From the NCBI RefSeq assembly GCF_000426745.1, contig NZ_AUFY01000011.1, positions 1 to 64,000 of the forward strand: a stretch of DNA of 64,000 nucleotides. Reading direction: 5' to 3'. This document shows positions 54,215-64,000 of this stretch, one piece after another. The notes under the pieces are model-generated. The model was not told the DNA's origin. It searched no databases and saw only the letters and a program-made list of their open reading frames with translations. The position numbers were made by a program, and so were the translations under genes. Position 1 is the first letter of the stretch, and each line of letters begins with the position of its first letter. The DNA comes from Veillonella montpellierensis DSM 17217 (lineage in GTDB: Bacteria; Bacillota; Negativicutes; Veillonellales; Veillonellaceae).

Positions 54215-55158
54215 TAAAGATATTGACACATATTAAACATAATTGGGGTGCTAAAATATTAGCGGTCTTAGCGGCTATTGTGATGTGGTTCTTTATTATG
54301 CGAGAACAAAATCCGGTCATTGAAGCTTCCTATACGATTCCTGTACAAGTGCAAAATCTGAATGCCCATTATGTAGCCGATGGATTGCCTCATGAAATTC
54401 GAGTACAACTAAAAGGGCCACGCAATACAATTTTAACGATGAATGATAAATTGATGAAAGCCTATATTGATTTAGCAGAAGTGAAACCGGGACAAAGTAA
54501 TATACCGATTATTTTTACCCCTCCATCTGGCACAACGGTTGCTGATATGTCACCTGAAACCGTTACCGTTACCATTGACGAATATGCAGAACGGACTGTA
54601 CCAGTAGAAATTATTCAGATTGGTAAATTGCCAGATGACATGGCAGTGCAAAAAATAACAGTTATGCCAAAGACAGTCCTTATTAGTGGACCTAAGGCAA
54701 AAGTTAATAAAGTAGCGCATGTTATATTAAAAGTAAACATGTCGGAACAAACGAAGAGTTTTACCCAAACAGGAAAATTAGAGGCCGTTGATATTGATAG
54801 CAAGACGATACCAGTTACAATTTCTCCTACACAGGGACAAGCTCAATTTGAATTGACCAAAATACGAACCGAAAAAGCCTTTCCTATTACGGCGAATGTA
54901 GTAGGCGTACCAGCTGATGGATGTACTGTAAAAGCAACTACCGTTACACCAGCACAAATTACTATATACGGTAAAGAAGAATTACTGAATAGTATGACCG
55001 ATATAAAAACACAACCCATTGACATATCTGGTGTTGAATCGACAGTAGAAGGAACCTATAATCTACTTTTACCATCTGGTTTAACGAGTGCTATAACAAC
55101 GGTAAAAGTGAAAATTGAAATTATAAAAGATGCCATGGCGAATTCCTATTCGTTATAG
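54211..55158 (+). CDS. cdaR: YbbR-domain protein, CdaA regulator CdaR
   Basis: 315 residues. One N-terminal membrane helix (GAKILAVLAAIVMWFFI, about 13-29), then about three YbbR repeats outside the membrane. In relatives it binds CdaA and tunes its activity. The ATG in the ATGA overlap is preferred to 54190. The gene order cdaA-cdaR-glmM is widespread in Firmicutes; here a flavoprotein gene lies in between. Confidence 0.9.
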   Translation: MIKILTHIKHNWGAKILAVLAAIVMWFFIMREQNPVIEASYTIPVQVQNLNAHYVADGLPHEIRVQLKGPRNTILTMNDKLMKAYIDLAEVKPGQSNIPIIFTPPSGTTVADMSPETVTVTIDEYAERTVPVEIIQIGKLPDDMAVQKITVMPKTVLISGPKAKVNKVAHVILKVNMSEQTKSFTQTGKLEAVDIDSKTIPVTISPTQGQAQFELTKIRTEKAFPITANVVGVPADGCTVKATTVTPAQITIYGKEELLNSMTDIKTQPIDISGVESTVEGTYNLLLPSGLTSAITTVKVKIEIIKDAMANSYSL

Positions 55159-55167
55159 TGGTATAGG

Positions 55168-55215
55168 ATACTATATCTTATGGGCTTAGAACGCTCATAA
55201 GATATAGTATTGTTT
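55168..55215 (+). terminator. Terminator-like hairpin after cdaR
   Basis: Perfect 15-base arms ATACTATATCTTATG / CATAAGATATAGTAT with a 13-base loop, then TGTTT. The T-run is short, so read-through to the flavoprotein gene is possible. Confidence 0.65.
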
Positions 55216-55276
55216 AGCTGATCACATCTGTTATAGTAATACCTCACGTATGGCAGATACAATATAGGAGAAGTAT

Positions 55277-56881
55277 ATGATTAGACTTATTAATTTTCGT
55301 GTACCTGTTACGGTACAAACAAAATTAATTCAGTTATTAGAAAAGAAATATGTGCCCTTACGTGGATCCATTACACAAATTCATGTAGTTCGTCGTGCCG
55401 TAGATGCACGCAAGAAACCACATATTTATTTTGTGTACACATTGTTTTTAGAAGTAGATCATGAGGAAAGGGTGCTTCACCAACTAAGAAACGATAAAAA
55501 TATTAGTAAAATGAACCCCGAAAAGCCAAAACCTATTTCCCATGGCGTACAAACGTTACAGCATCGACCAATCGTGATTGGATTTGGCCCAGCAGGCATG
55601 CTGGCAGCCTTTTATTTAGCACGTGAAGGATATAGACCTATCGTATTAGAACGAGGGCAAGATGTAGATACACGTACGGCAGATGTGGAGAATTTTTGGA
55701 AACATGGTACGTTTAAAAAAGAATCGAATGTACAATTTGGTGAAGGCGGTGCTGGCACATTTTCAGATGGCAAATTGACAACGAGAATTACTCATCCTCG
55801 TTTGCATGAAATCGCTCAATATTTCGTAAATTTTGGCGCCCCAGAAGAAATTTTATATAAGCATAAGCCACATGTGGGAACCGATATATTACGGGGTATG
55901 GTGAAAGCCATGCGCCAACAGATTATCGATTGGGGTGGCGAAGTGCGTTTCGGCGCTAAAGTGACGGACCTTGTCATTGAAAATGGGAGCATTGCAGCAG
56001 TGGTTGTCAATGACAAAGAAAAAATTTCCACATCCATTGTACTACTCGGCATCGGTCATAGTGCTCGAGATACGTATGAAATGATGTACCATAAAGGTGT
56101 CGATATGGTGGGGAAAGCCTTTGCCATAGGTGTTCGTATTGAACATCCGCAAGATATGATTGACCGCTCTCAATATGGCATGGATCCTACGGATCTAGGA
56201 CTTGGTGCGGCAGAGTATTCTCTGGTGTATCATGATAGTCAAACAAAACGAACCTGTTACAGTTTCTGTATGTGCCCTGGTGGACACGTGGTAGCGAGTG
56301 CTTCGGAAGAAAAACACGTAGTTACGAATGGCATGAGCTTATATGCTAGAAATACGGGAATTGCAAATAGTGCGTTAGTGGTTACCGTGGGACCAGATGA
56401 CTTTGGCACACATCCATTAGCAGGTGTAGAGTTTCAACGAAAATGGGAACACAAGGCCTATGAATTGGGCGGTGGTACATATCAAGCGCCCATACAAACG
56501 ATTGGCGCCTTTTTAAGAAATACCATAGAAGACATAGAACCATCTGCACTCTACTCATATAAGCCAGGAGTCGTGGCAAGCAATCTCCATGACTGCTTAC
56601 CACCATATGTAACGGAAGTAATGGAGCGCGCGTTGCCGTATTTTGGACAACGCATACAAGGCTTTGATGATGAAAATATATGCATGACTGGTGTAGAAAC
56701 TAGAACATCTGCACCGCTAAGGATTCAGCGTAATGAACAACGAGTTTCCTCTAATGTACATGGATTGTATCCGATGGGAGAAGGCGCTGGTTATGCAGGA
56801 GGTATTATGAGTGCCGCTTTAGATGGTGCTGAAACAGCAATTATGGTTATGGCAGAATTTGCTAAACCGAAAGAGATATGA
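55277..56881 (+). CDS. FAD-dependent dehydrogenase, COG2509-type
   Basis: 534 residues. Dinucleotide-binding loop IGFGPAGMLAAFYLA begins near residue 98, after a 90-residue N-terminal domain. VQFGEGGAGTFSDGKL (about 155), GHSARDTYEMM (about 258) and CPGGHVVASASEE (about 334) are conserved in this group, and GEGAGYAGGIMSAALDG near the end closes the FAD site. The function of the family is not established. It often neighbours cdaR or glmM in Clostridia and Negativicutes, perhaps only by operon history. Confidence 0.8.
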   Translation: MIRLINFRVPVTVQTKLIQLLEKKYVPLRGSITQIHVVRRAVDARKKPHIYFVYTLFLEVDHEERVLHQLRNDKNISKMNPEKPKPISHGVQTLQHRPIVIGFGPAGMLAAFYLAREGYRPIVLERGQDVDTRTADVENFWKHGTFKKESNVQFGEGGAGTFSDGKLTTRITHPRLHEIAQYFVNFGAPEEILYKHKPHVGTDILRGMVKAMRQQIIDWGGEVRFGAKVTDLVIENGSIAAVVVNDKEKISTSIVLLGIGHSARDTYEMMYHKGVDMVGKAFAIGVRIEHPQDMIDRSQYGMDPTDLGLGAAEYSLVYHDSQTKRTCYSFCMCPGGHVVASASEEKHVVTNGMSLYARNTGIANSALVVTVGPDDFGTHPLAGVEFQRKWEHKAYELGGGTYQAPIQTIGAFLRNTIEDIEPSALYSYKPGVVASNLHDCLPPYVTEVMERALPYFGQRIQGFDDENICMTGVETRTSAPLRIQRNEQRVSSNVHGLYPMGEGAGYAGGIMSAALDGAETAIMVMAEFAKPKEI

Positions 56882-56968
56882 TAAGGTAGTTTCTATGATA
56901 TGTACTAGTATGATGATATACTAGAATGAATTATAGTCTGTAAATGACTGATGTAACTATATAAAATC

Positions 56969-57002
56969 GGTATGTACCTGTATAGTTGAATCGATACATA
57001 CC
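56969..57002. other. Small inverted repeat upstream of glmM
   Basis: GGTATGTA and TACATACC are perfect 8-base inverted repeats with an 18-base loop, 60 bases before glmM. No T-run. Could be regulatory or fortuitous. Confidence 0.35.
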
Positions 57003-57061
57003 CGTGTAACGCCCTAATACAATAGAATCATGATGAGTGAATGAATAATACGGAGGTATAT

Positions 57062-58420
57062 ATGGCTAGATTATTTGGGACAGATGGAGTTCGTGGAGTT
57101 GTTAATGAAATGTTGACACCGGAATTGGCTTACCATTTAGGCCGTGCGGCGGCAATGTATTTTAGTAAAAAAAAGGCACATCCTACCTTTTTAATTGGTC
57201 GTGATACCCGTATTTCCGGGGGGATGTTAGAATGTGCCTTAGCAGCAGGAATTACTTCGATGGGAGGCAATGTGGTGATAGCTGGTGTTATTCCTACACC
57301 AGGTGTAGCATATCTTGTTCGCTATCATGAGTGGGATGCAGGCGTTGTTATTTCTGCCTCTCATAATCCATTTCAAGATAATGGGATTAAATTTTTTAAC
57401 CATGAAGGGTTTAAATTACCTGATGCGGTAGAAGATGAAATTGAAGAATACTGTCGTCAAAGTGGTAGCAATGAATTAGCGCGGCCTACAGGGGCAGAGA
57501 TAGGGCGTATTGAATATCATATGGAACTAGCTCATGAGTATGCGGATTTCATCGTATCCACAGTAACTATGTCCTTAGAGGGGATGACAATTGTCTATGA
57601 TGGTGCGAATGGTGCAGCTTCTGTAGTCGGACCAGAAGTATTAAAACGATTAGGGGCTACGGTCATTCCTATTCATGTTGATCCAAACGGCACTAATATT
57701 AATGAACAATGTGGCTCTACTCATTTAGAGAGTCTCCAACAAACTGTAATCGCTCATAAAGCAGATCTAGGAATAGCTAATGATGGTGATGCCGATCGAT
57801 GCCTATTCGTTGATGAAAAAGGACAGGTCTTAGATGGAGACCAAATTATGCTCTTATGTGCCTTAAAGTTAAAAGAGGCAGGCCAATTGCATGATAATAT
57901 GATTGTCAGCACCGTAATGAGTAATATTGGCTTTCATAAAGCAGCTAAAGAATTAGGCATGCAGACTTGCACTACTGCAGTAGGGGATCGCTATGTATTA
58001 GAAAGAATGCTAGAAGATGATTACTCCATTGGCGGCGAACAATCGGGACATGTTATATTCTTGCAATATAATAGCACTGGCGATGGACTGTTGACGGCTA
58101 CACAACTCGTTAGCATTGTAAAAGAAAAAGGGAAACCTTTATCTGAATTAGCCGGGTTGATGACTAAATACCCACAACAACTTGTGAATGTTCGTGTAGC
58201 CACTAAAACAGGATGGGAAACGAATACACTTATTGCAGCAGCCATTGCTGCAGGTGAGTTAGAATTAGGTGAAAATGGACGCATTCTAGTGCGACCTAGT
58301 GGAACGGAACCATTAATCCGTGTTATGGCTGAAGGAACGAATCAAGAACAATTGAATCAAATATGTAATCAAATTGCGGCGGTCATTGCCCAGGAACAAG
58401 GCTTAGCACAAGACATCTAA
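57062..58420 (+). CDS. glmM: Phosphoglucosamine mutase
   Basis: 452 residues from the ATG with GGAGGT just upstream; ATG 57041 overlaps that site's region and adds seven unusual residues. Interconverts glucosamine 6- and 1-phosphate for UDP-GlcNAc synthesis. LFGTDGVRG at the start, phosphoserine loop VVISASHNPFQDNG (about 95), metal loop NDGDADRC (about 240) and GGEQSGHVI (about 327) are all present. In several species c-di-AMP cyclase CdaA binds GlmM, which gives meaning to the linkage. Confidence 0.96.
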   Translation: MARLFGTDGVRGVVNEMLTPELAYHLGRAAAMYFSKKKAHPTFLIGRDTRISGGMLECALAAGITSMGGNVVIAGVIPTPGVAYLVRYHEWDAGVVISASHNPFQDNGIKFFNHEGFKLPDAVEDEIEEYCRQSGSNELARPTGAEIGRIEYHMELAHEYADFIVSTVTMSLEGMTIVYDGANGAASVVGPEVLKRLGATVIPIHVDPNGTNINEQCGSTHLESLQQTVIAHKADLGIANDGDADRCLFVDEKGQVLDGDQIMLLCALKLKEAGQLHDNMIVSTVMSNIGFHKAAKELGMQTCTTAVGDRYVLERMLEDDYSIGGEQSGHVIFLQYNSTGDGLLTATQLVSIVKEKGKPLSELAGLMTKYPQQLVNVRVATKTGWETNTLIAAAIAAGELELGENGRILVRPSGTEPLIRVMAEGTNQEQLNQICNQIAAVIAQEQGLAQDI

Positions 58421-58520
58421 TGTATAGGCGATGGAGTACTATCAGTATATACGGGCCATACAACTATGATAATAGAATAATAAGCGACTTGTATAAGTAA
58501 ATCGTGCATGGCAGAAACGA

Positions 58521-58564
58521 AAATAAGGGATTTCTTACAAAAAATTGTAAGAAATCCCTTATTT
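58521..58564. terminator. Perfect 20-bp hairpin between convergent glmM and prfC
   Basis: Arms 58521-58540 and 58545-58564 are perfect complements with a 4-base loop AAAA. It stands between two converging genes and probably ends both transcripts, though the flanking T-runs are short. Confidence 0.75.
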
Positions 58565-58693
58565 GGTAACTATATCGTTACAAATAATGACCTGCTTTCC
58601 GTAGGGAAAGCAAATGTAAGAATACATAAGTTTCATCAATGACTACCATCATGTATAAGTTGATCGTTCCCTTGATAGAGGGACTACTTGGCC

Positions 58694-60286
58694 CTAGTTG
58701 TCGTGTAACTTAGGCGTACGCAAGAAAGTGATATCTGGATTGCGTTCTTGCACCCAATTCATTTGCCATTCGTTGCTAATTAAGATAACCGTGCGCTTTC
58801 GACTATCTTTGACCACCATCGCCGCATCTAACCCTTTTATAGAGCTTATATCTACTTCATCGCCTACCCAACGAGCTACACTATACGGCAAGGTATGATT
58901 TAATAAATCTACGCCGTATTCATTTTTTAATCGATACTCTAGCACTTCAAATTGCAACATACCGACAGCACCGACAATATAAGAATCTAGGGAATGAGGT
59001 TGTTCAAAGATTTGAACGGCCCCTTCCTGAGCTAGTTGCGTCATGCCCTTAATAAATTGTTTACGCTTCATCGTATCTTTCGGCGATATACGAGCAAAAA
59101 ATTCAGGAGGGAACACAGGAAAATCGCCAAATGTAACCTTGTGCTTGCCCATACATAGCGTGTCGCCTACGCCCATAACACCAGCGTCAAAGACACCGAT
59201 GATGTCGCCAGGGAATGCATCTTCTACAATGGTTCGTTCTGTAGCTAGAAATTGTTGAGGTTGTGATAGGCGCAACTGTTTTCCCGATTGTCTATGAAGA
59301 ACGGTCATTCCTTTTTCGAATTTACCGGAGCAAATACGCATAAATACAATGCGGTCGTGATGGTTCGGATTCATATTCGCCTGAATTTTAAAGACTAAGG
59401 CAGAAAAATCTTCTGAAGTAGGATATACCACTTCTTCGAGTGCTTGTCGTGGAGCAGGAGAAGGTGCTAATTCTAAGAAACTTTCCAAGAAAGGTTTAAT
59501 CCCAAAATTAGTCATAGCTGAACCAAAATACATAGGAGTTAATTCGCCAGCTTGGACTTTATCAAAATCAAATTGATCTCCTGCTACATCGAGTAACTCA
59601 ATGTCATCGATGAGGGCTTGATGAATATCAGCACCTAAAATTTCTTTAAACATAGGATCATCGACAGAGCCTTTTGTAGAGGCAAGTTTTTCTTGCCCAT
59701 GAGTTTCATCTTTATCGAATAATTCAATAGTGTGATGCATGCGGTCGTAAATGCCTTTGTATTCACCATTAATGCCAATCGGCCAATTCATCGGTACTGC
59801 ACGAATACCAAGGACTTGTTCAATTTCTTCAATCAAGTCAAATGGGTTTTTCCCATAGTGATCCAGTTTATTAGCAAATGTAAAGATAGGAATGCCTCGT
59901 TCTTTACAGACAGCAAACAATTTTTTTGTTTGTGCTTCCACGCCTTTTGCAATATCAATTAACATGACGGCACTGTCAGCCGCCATTAATGTGCGATACG
60001 TATCTTCTGAAAAATCTTGGTGACCCGGTGTATCTAGGATATTAATGCGACACCCATCATAGTCAAATTGTAATACGGAACTCGTTACAGAAATACCGCG
60101 TTGTTTTTCGATTTCCATCCAATCTGATACGGCGTGTTTTTGCGTCTTTCGAGACTTAACCGACCCAGCTAAATGGATAGCACCACCATATAATAAAAGC
60201 TTTTCTGTCAATGTAGTTTTACCAGCATCAGGGTGAGAAATAATAGCAAACGTCCGTCTGCGCTCAACTTCTTCTAAAAATGTCAT
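58694..60286 (-). CDS. prfC: Peptide chain release factor 3
   Basis: 530 residues. Translational GTPase: G1 ISHPDAGKTTLTEK (about 17), G3 DTPGHQDFSEDTYR (about 88) and G4 FANKLDHYGKNP (about 141). Recycles RF1 and RF2 after termination. On the minus strand AGAGGT touches an upstream ATG (60292), so the second ATG (60286) at proper spacing is preferred. The 375-base gap upstream (60293-60667) has no credible gene. Confidence 0.95.
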   Translation of the reverse strand: MTFLEEVERRRTFAIISHPDAGKTTLTEKLLLYGGAIHLAGSVKSRKTQKHAVSDWMEIEKQRGISVTSSVLQFDYDGCRINILDTPGHQDFSEDTYRTLMAADSAVMLIDIAKGVEAQTKKLFAVCKERGIPIFTFANKLDHYGKNPFDLIEEIEQVLGIRAVPMNWPIGINGEYKGIYDRMHHTIELFDKDETHGQEKLASTKGSVDDPMFKEILGADIHQALIDDIELLDVAGDQFDFDKVQAGELTPMYFGSAMTNFGIKPFLESFLELAPSPAPRQALEEVVYPTSEDFSALVFKIQANMNPNHHDRIVFMRICSGKFEKGMTVLHRQSGKQLRLSQPQQFLATERTIVEDAFPGDIIGVFDAGVMGVGDTLCMGKHKVTFGDFPVFPPEFFARISPKDTMKRKQFIKGMTQLAQEGAVQIFEQPHSLDSYIVGAVGMLQFEVLEYRLKNEYGVDLLNHTLPYSVARWVGDEVDISSIKGLDAAMVVKDSRKRTVILISNEWQMNWVQERNPDITFLRTPKLHDN

Positions 60287-60667
60287 TATCATACCTCTTT
60301 AAATTAAAAATTATATCTTCATAATTATATACTAGATATACTATTTTTACTATATAAGGGATACAAGAAATTCTAGTTTTCACGTATAGATGGATAGACA
60401 TATAGATGGATTATCTCGATTTAGTTGCGACTGACCTAGAGAGTATGTTAGCATAATAAGATAGAAATGGCTGAGTGTATATAGCATTGATGATAGTGAA
60501 AAGGGAGTGTAAACGTATCCTCTTTAGTATATAAGCGACTAGTAGATGTCCTAGAAACCTATTCATGGTAGTTAGACCATATAATGGGACAGTGCGAGAT
60601 GGATGCGTATACACATGAGTAGATAGCGGTGGCTGGGTTAATGCCTTAGGTATAATTAGGAGAGGTT

Positions 60668-62977
60668 ATGAGATTATTTATTGCAGAAAAACCGAGTATG
60701 GGGCGAGAAATCAGTAAATATCTGCCAGAACAACAGCATATAGAACGACGAGATGGTTATATTATACATGGCGATGATGTGGTTACTTGGGCATTTGGTC
60801 ATGTATTAGAGCAAGCAGAACCAGCAGAATATGATGGACGCTATAAAAAATGGAACGCCCATGACTTGCCGATTGTACCTGATGCATGGAAGTTGTTAAT
60901 TAGTAAAAATAGTGAAAAACAGTTTCACCTCATTAGAGAATTAATAGAAAAAGCAGATACTATCGTTAATGCTGGTGACCCAGACAGAGAAGGGCAGCTA
61001 CTTATCGACGAGATTTTAGATTATGTAGGCAATACAAAACCAGTACAACGGATTTTATTGAATGCCCTTGATGAAAAATCAATTCGTGCAGCTCTAGGCG
61101 ATTTGCGAGATAATCGTGACTTTTTTAATTTAAAACAATCTGCATTAGCTCGTTCACGAGCGGATTGGTTGATTGGCATGAATCTATCGCGCGCTTATAC
61201 GATAGCCGAACAACGGAAAGGACATCGCATTACGTTACCTATTGGACGCGTAAAAACACCAACCTTGGCACTAGTGGTGCGTAGAGAACGGGAACTTCAA
61301 TCGTTTACTCCCATAGATTATTATACGTTGAAAGTATTATATGCTCATGAGAAAGGAACTTTTTGGGCTACTTGGCAGCCTAAGGATGAGCAAAAAGGGT
61401 TAGACTCAGAGGGGCGATTATTAGTGCGCGAGGTAGCTGAAACGCTAGCAGAGGAAATCAAAAAAGCGACTACAGGCATTGTTACGAAAGCTACCACTAC
61501 TAAGAAAAAAGAACCACAACTGTTGCCTTTATCCTTATCGGTATTGCAGGTGGCTGCAGGTAAATTATTTTCCTACGATCCACAAACTGTGTTAGATACA
61601 GCGCAACAATTGTATGAGAAAAAACTGACCACCTATCCCCGATCAGATTGTGATTATATACCTACCAATCAATTATCAGACAAAACGGCGATTTTAAGTA
61701 ATTTACAAAACTGTGGTGATCGTCGCTTATCCACGTGGGCCAGCCATGCAGATCAATCGATTCAATCGCTGGCGTGGAACGATAAAAAAATTACGGCCCA
61801 TCATGCGATTATTCCAACTACTGTAGCGTGTCCGACACAGAGTTTATCTGAAAGAGAGCGAAATATATATCACTTGATTGCGAAGGCCTATATAGCTCAA
61901 TTTTATCCAGAACATGAATATAAGCAAACAAAGTTAATAGTGACACAGTGTGAGGAAAACTTTGTAGCTCACGGCCGTGTGGTTACTATATTAGGATGGA
62001 AAGAATTGTATCAAAGATCCTCCCGTAGCACGCAGGATGATGGTAGTGAAGTGAATGATGATGGGGATGAGAAAACAACAACGAATCTATTGCCACCTGT
62101 GAAAAAAGGGGACTCCTTAACATCTAACGAATGTAAGATTGATAAAAAAGCAACGAAACCACCTACGCGATTTACGGCAGCTACCTTATTGCAAGCCATG
62201 AAAGAAATACATAAATTCGTAAAGAATGAGGATCTTAAAAAACAATTAAAAGCAGTATCCGGTATTGGCACAGAAGCCACACGTGCAACGATTATTGATG
62301 AATTAATACAACGTCAATTCATTAAAAGTGTAGGTAAAAAGAAAGTATTACAGCCAACGGAAAACGGCTATGTGTTGGTAGATGCCTTGCCAGATGAATT
62401 ACTCTATCCTGATGAAACTGCAGTATGGGAAGAACGGTTGGCTCGTATGAGTGATGGCGGTGATACATTGGAAAGCTTTTTGTCAGATCAAGTTGTATTT
62501 TTAACTACGTTAATTAACAAATTAGGATTTTCTCATGATGATACGTATTACGGTAGTATGAGAGCCAATATCGTGCGTACGATTCATCGAGGACAAGGCG
62601 AAAAAAAATATGATGGATCGGATAGCGATGTATCCACTATAAAATCATATACACCAAGCGATACACATAAGTTATGTCCTCAATGTAATGCAGGACACAT
62701 GGTGCAGAAACATGGCAAGTTTGGTATTTTCTGGGGGTGTAGTAATTATCCTGCTTGTACATATACAGAAAAAATAAACCGTAATACACAAATAGATGAA
62801 GCACATAAAAGACTAGAAGTACCAGAAGAATCAAAACAATATAAATGTCCACGTTGCCATACAGGTTATTTCGTAAAACAAGTGGTGCGCGGTAAAACTA
62901 CCTGGATTTGTAGTAATCGTAATGAATGTCGCACCCAATGTGCTGATGTAAATGGCAAGCCCAGTCTGTTTAAATGA
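60668..62977 (+). CDS. topB: DNA topoisomerase III
   Basis: 769 residues. TOPRIM domain with NAGDPDREGQLLIDEI (about 101), type IA core, and active-site tyrosine in LTTYPRSDCDY (about 322). An acidic insertion lies near 453-475. The C-terminus has two zinc-ribbon-like modules (CPQCNAGHMV with CSNYPAC, then CPRCHTGYFV with CSNRNEC), which bind single-stranded DNA in relatives. Decatenates DNA and resolves recombination intermediates. Ribosome binding site AGGAGAGG. Confidence 0.95.
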   Translation: MRLFIAEKPSMGREISKYLPEQQHIERRDGYIIHGDDVVTWAFGHVLEQAEPAEYDGRYKKWNAHDLPIVPDAWKLLISKNSEKQFHLIRELIEKADTIVNAGDPDREGQLLIDEILDYVGNTKPVQRILLNALDEKSIRAALGDLRDNRDFFNLKQSALARSRADWLIGMNLSRAYTIAEQRKGHRITLPIGRVKTPTLALVVRRERELQSFTPIDYYTLKVLYAHEKGTFWATWQPKDEQKGLDSEGRLLVREVAETLAEEIKKATTGIVTKATTTKKKEPQLLPLSLSVLQVAAGKLFSYDPQTVLDTAQQLYEKKLTTYPRSDCDYIPTNQLSDKTAILSNLQNCGDRRLSTWASHADQSIQSLAWNDKKITAHHAIIPTTVACPTQSLSERERNIYHLIAKAYIAQFYPEHEYKQTKLIVTQCEENFVAHGRVVTILGWKELYQRSSRSTQDDGSEVNDDGDEKTTTNLLPPVKKGDSLTSNECKIDKKATKPPTRFTAATLLQAMKEIHKFVKNEDLKKQLKAVSGIGTEATRATIIDELIQRQFIKSVGKKKVLQPTENGYVLVDALPDELLYPDETAVWEERLARMSDGGDTLESFLSDQVVFLTTLINKLGFSHDDTYYGSMRANIVRTIHRGQGEKKYDGSDSDVSTIKSYTPSDTHKLCPQCNAGHMVQKHGKFGIFWGCSNYPACTYTEKINRNTQIDEAHKRLEVPEESKQYKCPRCHTGYFVKQVVRGKTTWICSNRNECRTQCADVNGKPSLFK

Positions 62978-63070
62978 GATGGAGTTAAAAACATATAATT
63001 TACCTAGTAAGAATAAATTGTTTATAGATGAATAAACTCTGTCGGATGGTAGTGTATTCAAAAAAATAAA

Positions 63071-63129
63071 GGACTAAAAAGAGTCTATGCATAGGATGAA
63101 TATATCTAAGCATAGACTCTTTTTAGTCC
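63071..63129. terminator. Bidirectional terminator between topB and the helicase gene
   Basis: Perfect 20-base arms 63071-63090 and 63110-63129, with T-rich sequence inside the arms on both strands (CTTTTTAGTCC). Ends topB and possibly the convergent helicase. Nothing else is seen in the 314-base gap. Confidence 0.85.
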
Positions 63130-63292
63130 CATGATTTACTTGTTGACACACTATTACAAGGAAAGGTGCATTAACCACTTACATTGAATGATAGCAAGTG
63201 CAGCAATCATCACCTAATTGATACGTACTAAGGACCTTATCTCATAGCACATAAATTGATGGTCACCGTTTTATATAGGCCTAGGTATGTAA

Positions 63293-64000
63293 TTATTTGC
63301 GCCGATTACGTTGGTTTTGTGATGTAGATTTTCTTCGCCGTCTATTATTGGTGCCACCATGACCAGTTGCTTTGTGAGCTTTCGATTTAGTAGCTTGGTA
63401 GGAACTAGTAGGGCCGGTAGATTTATATTTTTTTACCCGTTTAGGAGCCATATCCTTAGTGCCTTTCACCTTGATTTGCCCATCTGCAGTATATTTGGTT
63501 AACGTAGCCTTAATGGCACGTTCAATACGGCGTAGCCAGCTTTCATCAGCAGGCGTTGCCAATGTAATCGCTACACCTGAATTACCAGCACGACCAGTTC
63601 GCCCAATGCGATGGATATAATAGTCTACATCATGTGGTACATCGTAATTATATATGTGTGTGATACCTTCAATATCGATACCACGAGCAGCAATATCGGT
63701 AGCTACTAATATCTGCGTTCTGGCTTTTGCAAAGTCTTTTAAAATTTGAGTACGCCGCCCTTGCGTTAAATCACCGTGCATTTCTGCAATAGATAATCCA
63801 GCGGCGGTTAATTCATAGGATAAGCGGATTGCACTATCACGGGTATTACAAAATACGATGCCTAGAAATGGATTGTCTTGTTGAATCATCTCGATAAGAC
63901 GTTTAGTTTTTTCAGAACTATTCATCATATAGACTGTTTGCTCAATTGCATCTAATGTGACATGCTTACTTTCAATCGTAATCGACATAGGAGCATGCAT
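63293..64000 (-). CDS. DEAD-box RNA helicase, C-terminal part (5' end outside window)
   Basis: The 235 visible residues lack the ATP-binding RecA domain, which lies past the window edge. The second RecA domain shows GIVFCNTRDSA (motif IV), ATDIAARGID (motif V) and YIHRIGRTGRAG (motif VI). A basic low-complexity tail of some 70 residues (Lys, Arg, Ser, Asn, ending RRRRKSTSQNQRNRRK) follows, typical of CshA/DeaD-like helicases that act on rRNA and in the degradosome. Exact subfamily cannot be told. Confidence 0.92.
   Translation of the reverse strand: MHAPMSITIESKHVTLDAIEQTVYMMNSSEKTKRLIEMIQQDNPFLGIVFCNTRDSAIRLSYELTAAGLSIAEMHGDLTQGRRTQILKDFAKARTQILVATDIAARGIDIEGITHIYNYDVPHDVDYYIHRIGRTGRAGNSGVAITLATPADESWLRRIERAIKATLTKYTADGQIKVKGTKDMAPKRVKKYKSTGPTSSYQATKSKAHKATGHGGTNNRRRRKSTSQNQRNRRK

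Noticed and set aside
60293-60667. Gap upstream of topB examined for a gene or RNA
   Set aside because: Only short frames without ribosome binding sites; TATAAT at 60651 is too close to the topB start to act as its -10 element.
1-64000. CRISPR array, prophage or integrative element
   Set aside because: No regularly spaced repeats, cas genes, integrase, phage structural genes or attachment-site duplications were seen; the only mobile DNA is the pair of IS1249-like remnants.

Overview
The window reads as chromosomal DNA of a diderm Firmicute of the Negativicutes, most likely Veillonella or a close relative. The evidence is mixed. Gene order around purR-glmU-prs-pth, tmk-holB-ricT-rsmI-metG-tatD-rnmV-ksgA and cdaA-cdaR-glmM is typically Firmicute. 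Yet the left edge carries three trimeric autotransporter (type Vc) adhesins, which need an outer membrane. The DNA is AT-rich. The assignment is an inference from gene content; no marker rRNA lies in the window.

Layout. 1-8.3 kb: a trimeric autotransporter cluster (one 5'-truncated gene, one 1667-residue protein with three YadA-type heads, one short headless protein). All three carry a coiled-coil tail after the membrane anchor. 8.4-8.8 kb and 35.0-35.4 kb: two decayed copies of one IS1249-like element. 8.9-12.9 kb: purR, glmU, prs, pth. 13.3-29.4 kb: an Orn/Lys/Arg decarboxylase-like gene, tmk, holB, ricT, a tRNA methyltransferase, rsmI, metG, tatD, a polyphosphate block (ppx, a degenerate ppx paralogue, ppk), then rnmV and ksgA. 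29.9-35 kb: AbgT-family transporter, peptidase T, OatA-like acyltransferase. 35.7-39.7 kb: tRNA-Gly(CCC), metA and metY (methionine synthesis by the acetyl route), a D-2-hydroxyacid dehydrogenase. 39.8-46.3 kb: Xaa-His dipeptidase, asparaginase, CbiZ-like amidohydrolase, MscS channel, YfbR-like nucleotidase, QueG. 46.3-53.3 kb: a three-subunit molybdenum hydroxylase with YqeC, a MocA-like protein, YqeB and a two-gene XdhC system. 53.4-58.4 kb: cdaA-cdaR, a COG2509-type flavoprotein, glmM. 58.7-64 kb: prfC, topB and the 3' part of a DEAD-box helicase gene.

Functional links. GlmM and GlmU both feed UDP-GlcNAc synthesis, and the CdaA/CdaR c-di-AMP pair sits upstream of glmM. MetA has the glutamate at position 111 that marks acetyl-CoA use, matching the O-acetylhomoserine sulfhydrylase next to it. 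The 46.3-53.3 kb block has the make-up of a selenium-dependent molybdenum hydroxylase locus and probably serves purine or related heterocycle catabolism. This locus, the degenerate Ppx paralogue, the (TA)10 tract upstream of the large adhesin and the adhesin tails are the most interesting items.
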